A stretch of 64,000 nt of DNA from Psychrosphaera saromensis (lineage in GTDB: Bacteria > Pseudomonadota > Gammaproteobacteria > Enterobacterales > Alteromonadaceae), in contig NZ_MSCH01000003.1 in NCBI RefSeq assembly GCF_002954545.1, positions 1,899,991 to 1,963,990 on the forward strand, in the 5' to 3' direction. Positions 57,876 to 64,000 of this stretch are shown here, one piece after another. The notes under the pieces are model-generated. The model had not been told where the DNA came from and ran no database searches. It saw only the letters and a list, made by a program, of their open reading frames with translations. The number at the start of each line of letters is the position of its first letter. The first letter of the stretch is position 1. The position numbers and the translations under genes are program-made.

Positions 57876-60536
57876 ATGGTTAACTCTTATTTTGAGGCAA
57901 AATTTCTAATGAAAATAAAACATTGTTTGTTTGTGTTTGTTTGTGGATTAATTTCGTTTAATTCCTTCTCCAGTTCTATTTTTGTTACGACAGATACGGT
58001 TGAGCTATTTGCACAGAAAAGTGAAAAATCAATAGGCAATTGGCCTAAAGATATGTTGTTTACTGCGGATGTTGATAGTGATCGATGGTTAGTGATAAAT
58101 GGCTACTTTTCCTCTGTTGAATGGGTGCCAATTGACACACCGACTTATATTCAGCAATCCAATGATGTGGAATTAACCGCTGATGATGCCAAGCTAACAT
58201 TAGCTGAGGTTGAAGGGTATATTGCAAGTTTAGGCGTTACTCTTGATTCATCGGATGATCAAGATGCGTTGAGTTTGCAACAATGGCTAGATAAAAACTA
58301 CTTTGCGCGTTGGGCCAATAGTGTGCATAAACGCCAAATGTTATTACCTCATTTAACTGACGGTGTTGATCAGGGTAAGTCAGAGCAAAAAGAACAAATC
58401 AGTTCAACTTTCCGCTTAAGTGACTTAGTTAATAATCAACCGCTGAAATTATATGGTAATAAAAGTACCGTTGATTTTTCTTTTGGTACACGTTTAGACC
58501 GTGTAGTAGAGCAAGCCACATTAAATTTAGAGTTTATTTACTCGCCAACTATGGTGACAGGACAGTCACAAGTAAAAATATATTTAAATGATGAAGTTGC
58601 CGGTGTATTAACCGTCGATCCTAAAAAGGCGGGCAAAATAGTACAAAAGCAAATTATTCTTCCTAGTTATCGTTTTCGTGAATTTAATAACGTTAAGTTT
58701 GAATTGCTTGGTTATTACGAAACGATAGGAGGCCAATGCTTTGACCCTAGTCATTTAGGTATTTGGTTAGAGTTACTATCAACCAGCAAAATCGTTTTAG
58801 ATGAACATCAACTGCCGCTAAAAAATGATCTGTCATTGCTACCAGCGCCATTTATCGATGCAAGACAAATGTCTAAACAATTAGCGACCTTTATTTTACC
58901 TGAGTCGGTTAATACCCAATTTGCCAATGCCGCTAGTAAAATGGCGGGGTGGTTAGGTGTACAAGCAGAATGGCGTGGTAACCAATTTGATGTGTTGTTA
59001 AATCAATTACCTAAATCTCACGCTATCGTGTTCGCCACCAATGAGAACAGACCATACTTTTTGAAAGACTATCCTGAAATTAATAAACCAACAGTGGTTA
59101 TGGCAAATCATCCGCTTTATAAAGATTACAAATTATTATTAGTATTAGGTAAAGATGATGAGCAGTTAATGACTGCCGCAGAAGGTGTGGCAATTGGACA
59201 TAACAATTTATCTGGTCAAGCCGCTCATATTAATAAAATCAATTACAGTAAAAAATTGTTACCTTATCAAGCGCCATTGTGGGTTAACAATGAACGCCCA
59301 ATGAAGTTTAGTGAATTTGTAAATGATGAAAGTGAGTTAAAGCGTGAAGGTGCATATTTATCACCAATAAATGTAAACATGCATATACCTGCGGACTTAT
59401 TTATTTGGGAAACTCGTGGTGTACCTGTTGATTTGAATTATCGTTATACGCCGCCAGGTGTTCCAGAACTTTCAACGTTAAACGTGAAAATTAATAATAC
59501 CTTAGTGGAGTCATTTAAACTGACTCAAGCTGATGGTATTTGGGAAGGTGGTTCTAGAATTCGCATGCCATTTGCCAAAGAATTATTTAGCATGAATACA
59601 GAGCTAATGTTACCGAGTTTTCAACTTGGTATTCAAAACTTAATGGAATTTGAATTCATCTTAAAAGATGACAAATCGGCTTGTTTAAATGAACCGTCAG
59701 AGAAGTTTGTACAAATAGACTCTAACTCATCATTAGATTTTAGTGGCTTTGAACATTATGCTGAAATGCCAAATATGTCTTCGTTAGCGTACTCAGGATT
59801 ACCATATACTCGTATGGCTGACTTGTCAGAAACCTTAGTGATGTTACCAAATAACTTTGCTGAAAAAGAGCTGGAGTTGATGTTAACGCTGTTTGCTCGT
59901 TTCTCTGCCATCACAGGTTACCCAGCCACTAAAGCTCAAATAGCAAAAGCGGGTGATCACGATGTTGATATGAATGATAAAGATATTATTTATATCAATT
60001 ATTTAACAGAAGAAACAAAGACAGAACATAAAGGCTTAAACGCACTTATTGAAAGTAATAATCACAGATTATCGTTAACTCAAAATTTGTTTAAAAATAA
60101 CAATCAAACAGAAAGACAATTTTTGGATACCGATCAGGATGAAGAATTTGTCTCAATTGAAAATGAGAATTGGGGTAATACCGCTATCATGATGGAATTT
60201 GAATCTCCAGTAACAACTGGGCGCTCTGTTTTATCTATTATGTCTTCTCGTAAAAGTGGCCTCGACCTAGTTTCTCAAGTATTCCAAGACCAACAGAAGT
60301 TGTATTTATTACGCGGCTCTACGGTTATTTTCCATGAAAATAAGATAGTTCATAATACGGTTGGCAAAAAGTATTACACCGGTGAGTTACCAGTTTGGTC
60401 ATTAGTGCGTTACCACTTAGCCCAACGACCAACCTTAATGTTAATCATTGTATTATTTGCTGTATTTTTAGTTGCGATGATCGCTTGGCGAGTATTGAGA
60501 TTTGTCTCTTATAAACGTGTACATGGTGATCATTAA
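57876..60536 (+). CDS. bcsB: Cellulose synthase periplasmic subunit BcsB
   Basis: 886 residues. An N-terminal signal sequence leads an extra segment of about 150 residues, then the BcsB body with carbohydrate-binding and flavodoxin-like repeats (LRLDRVVEQATLNLEF-type blocks; GGQCFDPSHLGIWLEL; WETRGVPVDLNYRYTPPGVPE) and a C-terminal membrane anchor (PTLMLIIVLFAVFLVAMIAW). BcsB guides the glucan through the periplasm and is essential for BcsA activity. ATG 57876 follows GAGAG with a 5-nt spacer; ATG 57909 is an alternative that would give a shorter signal peptide. The stop overlaps bcsZ by one base. Confidence 0.93.
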   Translation: MVNSYFEAKFLMKIKHCLFVFVCGLISFNSFSSSIFVTTDTVELFAQKSEKSIGNWPKDMLFTADVDSDRWLVINGYFSSVEWVPIDTPTYIQQSNDVELTADDAKLTLAEVEGYIASLGVTLDSSDDQDALSLQQWLDKNYFARWANSVHKRQMLLPHLTDGVDQGKSEQKEQISSTFRLSDLVNNQPLKLYGNKSTVDFSFGTRLDRVVEQATLNLEFIYSPTMVTGQSQVKIYLNDEVAGVLTVDPKKAGKIVQKQIILPSYRFREFNNVKFELLGYYETIGGQCFDPSHLGIWLELLSTSKIVLDEHQLPLKNDLSLLPAPFIDARQMSKQLATFILPESVNTQFANAASKMAGWLGVQAEWRGNQFDVLLNQLPKSHAIVFATNENRPYFLKDYPEINKPTVVMANHPLYKDYKLLLVLGKDDEQLMTAAEGVAIGHNNLSGQAAHINKINYSKKLLPYQAPLWVNNERPMKFSEFVNDESELKREGAYLSPINVNMHIPADLFIWETRGVPVDLNYRYTPPGVPELSTLNVKINNTLVESFKLTQADGIWEGGSRIRMPFAKELFSMNTELMLPSFQLGIQNLMEFEFILKDDKSACLNEPSEKFVQIDSNSSLDFSGFEHYAEMPNMSSLAYSGLPYTRMADLSETLVMLPNNFAEKELELMLTLFARFSAITGYPATKAQIAKAGDHDVDMNDKDIIYINYLTEETKTEHKGLNALIESNNHRLSLTQNLFKNNNQTERQFLDTDQDEEFVSIENENWGNTAIMMEFESPVTTGRSVLSIMSSRKSGLDLVSQVFQDQQKLYLLRGSTVIFHENKIVHNTVGKKYYTGELPVWSLVRYHLAQRPTLMLIIVLFAVFLVAMIAWRVLRFVSYKRVHGDH

Positions 60537-61672
60537 TGAAACTCACCGGCTTGTTCTTTAGCACGCTGTCTTGGCTAGCATTAAGTATTTTGCTAGTCAC
60601 AAGCACTGCGGTAAAGTCGGTGGAAACTGAGGCCGACTGGCCTCTTTGGCAATTTTTTCAAGACCAATTTATTACTGAGTCAGGACGAGTGGTTGACCCT
60701 TATGACGGGGATGATATTACCACCTCAGAAGGACAGTCTTATGCGATGTTCTTTGCTTTAGTTAATAATCAACCTGAATTATTTGAACGACTACTCCAGT
60801 GGACTGAGCAGAATTTAGCTCAAGGTGATTTAGCGAATAATCTTCCAGCATGGAAGTGGGGTGAAAATGCCTTCGGTATTGGTAATATATTTGATAAGAA
60901 TTCTGCATCCGACTCAGATTTATGGATTTTATATACACTTCTAGAAGCGAGTCGCTTATGGAATAAGCCAGAATATGGACGACTAGCCGAGCAATTAGCC
61001 AATACTATTTTGCAAGGTGAAGTAGCGCTTGTTCCTGAGTTAGGTTACTTCTTATTACCGGCTTCAACCGGTTTTATTAATAAAAACACCAGCATTACAC
61101 TTAATCCAAGTTATGTGCCCATGCAATTAATGGATTATTTTTATACTCATTTATCTGATGATAGATGGCGTAGCTTGCAACAAACCTCCTTGCTATTAAC
61201 AATGGAGAGCTCGTTAAGAGGTTTTTCTCCAGATTGGGTCGATTACAACATCGACAAGAAACAATTTGAAAATGCGACGGTTGGTAGCTACAACGCAATA
61301 CGTGTGTATTTATGGGCGGGAATGCTCTCGCCAGATAGTGATCACTGGCCAATATTAAAACTTCACTTTGCTAAGTCGGTTCAGTTTGTTAATAAGTTAA
61401 AGGCGGTGCCTGAGTCAATTAATACTAGTATGTTAGCTTATAACAATCTGGGTAATATTGGTTTTGATATTAGCTTTTTACCTTTAATTACTCGCTTACA
61501 ATATACTGAACTTGAACAGGTTATGCTGACTAAAATTGAGAATTCAGATTTGTTAACATCCGATAGCTATTATCAAAGTGTATTAGCCTTGTATGGATTA
61601 GGTTGGACTGAAAAAAGATTCGAATTTTCAGCTAATGGCCAATTGATTGTAAGTTGGAAAAATGAAAAGTAA
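60536..61672 (+). CDS. bcsZ: Periplasmic endoglucanase BcsZ (GH8)
   Basis: 378-residue glycoside hydrolase family 8 cellulase that trims cellulose during secretion. A signal peptide is followed by WPLWQFFQDQFITESGRVVDP, catalytic acid Glu in TTSEGQSYAM, and ASDSDLWILYTLLEAS with the conserved Asp. The GH8 alpha/alpha-barrel block TLNPSYVPMQLMDYF is present. It overlaps bcsB by 1 base and bcsC by 11 bases, indicating translational coupling. Confidence 0.95.
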   Translation: MKLTGLFFSTLSWLALSILLVTSTAVKSVETEADWPLWQFFQDQFITESGRVVDPYDGDDITTSEGQSYAMFFALVNNQPELFERLLQWTEQNLAQGDLANNLPAWKWGENAFGIGNIFDKNSASDSDLWILYTLLEASRLWNKPEYGRLAEQLANTILQGEVALVPELGYFLLPASTGFINKNTSITLNPSYVPMQLMDYFYTHLSDDRWRSLQQTSLLLTMESSLRGFSPDWVDYNIDKKQFENATVGSYNAIRVYLWAGMLSPDSDHWPILKLHFAKSVQFVNKLKAVPESINTSMLAYNNLGNIGFDISFLPLITRLQYTELEQVMLTKIENSDLLTSDSYYQSVLALYGLGWTEKRFEFSANGQLIVSWKNEK

Positions 61673-64000
61673 CTGGACTCATTGGTTCGCCAGCTTAATT
61701 TTTTGTAGTGCATTAATCATCACTTTTCCCGTTAAAAGTAATGAACAGGGTATCGTCTACTTACTAGAACAACTGTCATTTCAAATGGGACAGCGTGATT
61801 TATTTCAGGCCGAACAAACCTTAATCAAAATAAGTAAAGTCGCCCCAGAAAATTTAGTTTATTTACAAGAAAATATTCGCTTTTTAGCTGAGTCTCAGCG
61901 ATTCTCACAAGCGCGTATTAAATTATTAAAAATTAAACCTAGAATATCAGAGCGAAATCACAGTGCTTTGTTACAGCTTATTGATATTTATCAGAACAAG
62001 CGTAAAGACTTATCCGATGCTCGGCTGTTAAATACACGCCAATTATATCAACAGTCGTTAAATAAATATGACCAGTTATTTGACAAACAAGACCCGCATT
62101 ATTCCTTGGCATTAGAGTACTGGGATATTTTAACTGAGGTTAGCCCTGATTTAGAACCTACGGTTTTGTATAAGCTTCAACGTCTGAATCAGCAATATCC
62201 TGCTAATCCGCGTATAAAATTAGCTTACTTTAAATACTCATTACGCGCGGGTAAAAACAAAAATAACATCTATGACGAGTTATATTTATTAACCTTTAAT
62301 ACGGTATGGCAGTTTGAAGCTAAACGCCTGTGGCAATACGGTTTAATGAATACCGATGTAACACATAATAACCAACAAAATTTTAAGACGTATATTGAAA
62401 GATTTCCAGATGATAATAGAGTGGGGTACCACTTTAGAGATGGCAATGCCGCATTAGAGCAGCATAGAATTTCAATGCGAGATCCCGCTTATAGAGCGAA
62501 AGTAAAACTACCAAAAATGTTAGAGGACGATGCACCATTAAGTGAGATTGCATTGACTCTTGCTACTGCAAAAACCAAATACGCCGATGATCAAGACGTT
62601 ATCATTGCAGAGGGGCGTTTTCTATTTAGAAAAAACGATTATGTGGGCGCTAAAGCTGCCTTTAATCGCTGCATCGAATTGTTTGAGCCAACACCGTCGG
62701 TCTGTTTATCGTTAATAATAACCACCGATTATTGGGCGTTGATTGAACAAACTGAAACCTATTTAGACTCACAGCAGTTTGACCAAGCAGGTAAGACATT
62801 AACTAAGTTATACCAATTTAAAGATGAAAGTAATTATCACATTTTACTCGACGGTAATCGTCAAGTTGGTTTAGGTAATTATGTTAAAGCGGAACAGTTA
62901 TACCAGTCTTTACTTGCAGTAGAGCCGTTAAGTAGTCAGTTTTTAGTAACTATGATGGAGTTTAAGCTTAACTATAAAGGAAAGTTAAATATGGACACTT
63001 GGGTGTCTAATTTAACGTTACAGCAAAAAGATATAATTTTGCCTGAATATAATTCGTTATTAGTTTCACGGATTCGTGACAAGGCTGATGCTGAGCTTGA
63101 ACAAGGTAATGAGCAAGAAGCTGAGTCTTTATTAAAGTCAGCATTACGTATCGTTCAAATGCATCCCTGGGCAAGTTATGACCTCGCTAAGTTATATATA
63201 CAACAAGGGGAAGTAGATAAAGCGTTGAGCCTATACAAACCTATATCTAGTAAAGTTGAGGTGAAGTATTCATACAGTTTGATTTTAGCTAGTGTCGACA
63301 TGTATTACAGTGCGTTAAACGTGCTTCAAAGTATTCCATCAAAGTCCCGAACTAATAACATAAAACAAGATATACAAGACTATAAATTTGAATTGGCAAT
63401 GGAGAAAGTTGATAGGAGCTTACAGCAAGATAGACTGGCACTATTGACCTCAGCATCAAGCCGATTTAATTCCAATGTGGTTTATATCAGCCGAATCCAG
63501 CAGCAAATGTTGAAGTATGGTTTTTTACAGCAAAGTGCTTTATTGGCGAAGTTATTATTAGATTCAAATCAAAAGTCGGACTCACTCAACCGAATTAATG
63601 TGTTATTGCAGCTAGCTCAGGTGCAGTTGCTCGCTAAGCAACCGGACAAAGCCGTCAATAATGTTGCCTTGATTTATAAAGAAAGTGGCCGTTCATTTAC
63701 TAATGAATTAGCGTTGTCGGATTTAACTCTAGAATTACTTGAGGACAATCAACTACCACAAGTTATTCAAAGCCAATTTATCATTATGTTGGATCAACAC
63801 CTTGTACAACATGATGATGAAGTGGCGGTTTGGAAAAATGATTTACGTTTTGCCGAGTTAACTTCAGATGTGGTCAGAATGTGGCACGCGTTAGATAAAT
63901 TGATAGAGTTAGAACCTACTGAATCTTACCGTTTTTATCAGTTGTTTAGCTTATTTGAAGAGAATAAACGCCAGTTAAATGTTTCCAATGGCGAGTTTAA
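61662..64000 (+). CDS. bcsC: Cellulose export protein BcsC, N-terminal part (runs off window)
   Basis: Open from ATG 61662 to the right edge (779 codons, no stop), starting MKSNWTHWFASLIFCSAL with a signal-peptide-like N-terminus. The visible part is tetratricopeptide-like helical repeats (QTLIKISKVAPENLVYLQENIRFL, YVGAKAAFNRCIELFEP, EQLYQSLLAVEPLSSQF, SLLKSALRIVQMHPWASYDLAKLYIQQGE). BcsC carries a periplasmic TPR superhelix that recruits synthase components and a C-terminal outer-membrane barrel; the barrel lies beyond this window. Last visible gene of the bcs operon. Confidence 0.9.
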   Translation, partial: MKSNWTHWFASLIFCSALIITFPVKSNEQGIVYLLEQLSFQMGQRDLFQAEQTLIKISKVAPENLVYLQENIRFLAESQRFSQARIKLLKIKPRISERNHSALLQLIDIYQNKRKDLSDARLLNTRQLYQQSLNKYDQLFDKQDPHYSLALEYWDILTEVSPDLEPTVLYKLQRLNQQYPANPRIKLAYFKYSLRAGKNKNNIYDELYLLTFNTVWQFEAKRLWQYGLMNTDVTHNNQQNFKTYIERFPDDNRVGYHFRDGNAALEQHRISMRDPAYRAKVKLPKMLEDDAPLSEIALTLATAKTKYADDQDVIIAEGRFLFRKNDYVGAKAAFNRCIELFEPTPSVCLSLIITTDYWALIEQTETYLDSQQFDQAGKTLTKLYQFKDESNYHILLDGNRQVGLGNYVKAEQLYQSLLAVEPLSSQFLVTMMEFKLNYKGKLNMDTWVSNLTLQQKDIILPEYNSLLVSRIRDKADAELEQGNEQEAESLLKSALRIVQMHPWASYDLAKLYIQQGEVDKALSLYKPISSKVEVKYSYSLILASVDMYYSALNVLQSIPSKSRTNNIKQDIQDYKFELAMEKVDRSLQQDRLALLTSASSRFNSNVVYISRIQQQMLKYGFLQQSALLAKLLLDSNQKSDSLNRINVLLQLAQVQLLAKQPDKAVNNVALIYKESGRSFTNELALSDLTLELLEDNQLPQVIQSQFIIMLDQHLVQHDDEVAVWKNDLRFAELTSDVVRMWHALDKLIELEPTESYRFYQLFSLFEENKRQLNVSNGEF

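Overview
The window looks like a chromosomal segment of a low-GC marine gammaproteobacterium, most likely an Alteromonadales member (Colwelliaceae/Pseudoalteromonadaceae-like). This rests on family resemblance and gene neighbourhoods (uvrB, metG divergent from mrp, ligA followed by a DUF3392-type gene, a FlrA-type flagellar regulator, a TtpC-containing TonB system, many c-di-GMP proteins). No database search was possible.

Layout. 1-11 kb: housekeeping and metabolism: a MATE transporter cut by the left edge, uvrB, a secreted lipase, an acyl-CoA ligase, metG, mrp/apbC and dcd. 11-14 kb: a 7TMR-DISM/GGDEF/EAL protein and a tRNA-Pro(GGG). 14-22.2 kb: a four-gene envelope operon (lipoprotein, caspase-like peptidase, a 1373-residue double beta-propeller protein with an odd C-terminus, and a small beta-rich envelope protein). 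22.4-36.3 kb: what I read as a phosphate-starvation module. It holds a lipoprotein, a TonB-dependent receptor, a DapE-like M20 peptidase, a chemoreceptor and a complete TonB2-type energising operon (DUF3450, TtpC, ExbB, ExbD, TonB, TPR). Five promoters in it carry 11-nt-periodic TGTCA half-sites (PhoB-box pattern), each with a -10-like hexamer exactly 6 nt after the last 11-mer. Between lipoprotein and receptor lie two tandem, mutually similar non-coding units with intrinsic terminators and the same promoter geometry: candidate PhoB-controlled small RNAs.

36.4-49.9 kb: signal transduction. An 11-bp tandem repeat is followed by a NIT-domain chemoreceptor and then two divergent operons: hybrid kinase plus REC-PAS-GGDEF-EAL on the minus strand, and a CHASE hybrid kinase plus REC-degenerate-GGDEF on the plus strand. 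The operons are separated by a perfect 21-bp inverted repeat whose two arms each contain a sigma-S-like extended -10. 50-52.4 kb: ligA and a small membrane protein.

52.6-64 kb: an FlrA/FleQ-type sigma-54 activator with an apparent frameshift in its last codons, then a bcsR-Q-A-B-Z-C cellulose operon that runs off the right edge. BcsA keeps its PilZ c-di-GMP-binding motif, so the GGDEF/EAL proteins in the window may feed cellulose output. A third, imperfect copy of the sigma-S-like -10 precedes bcsR. No phage, IS element or CRISPR array was seen.
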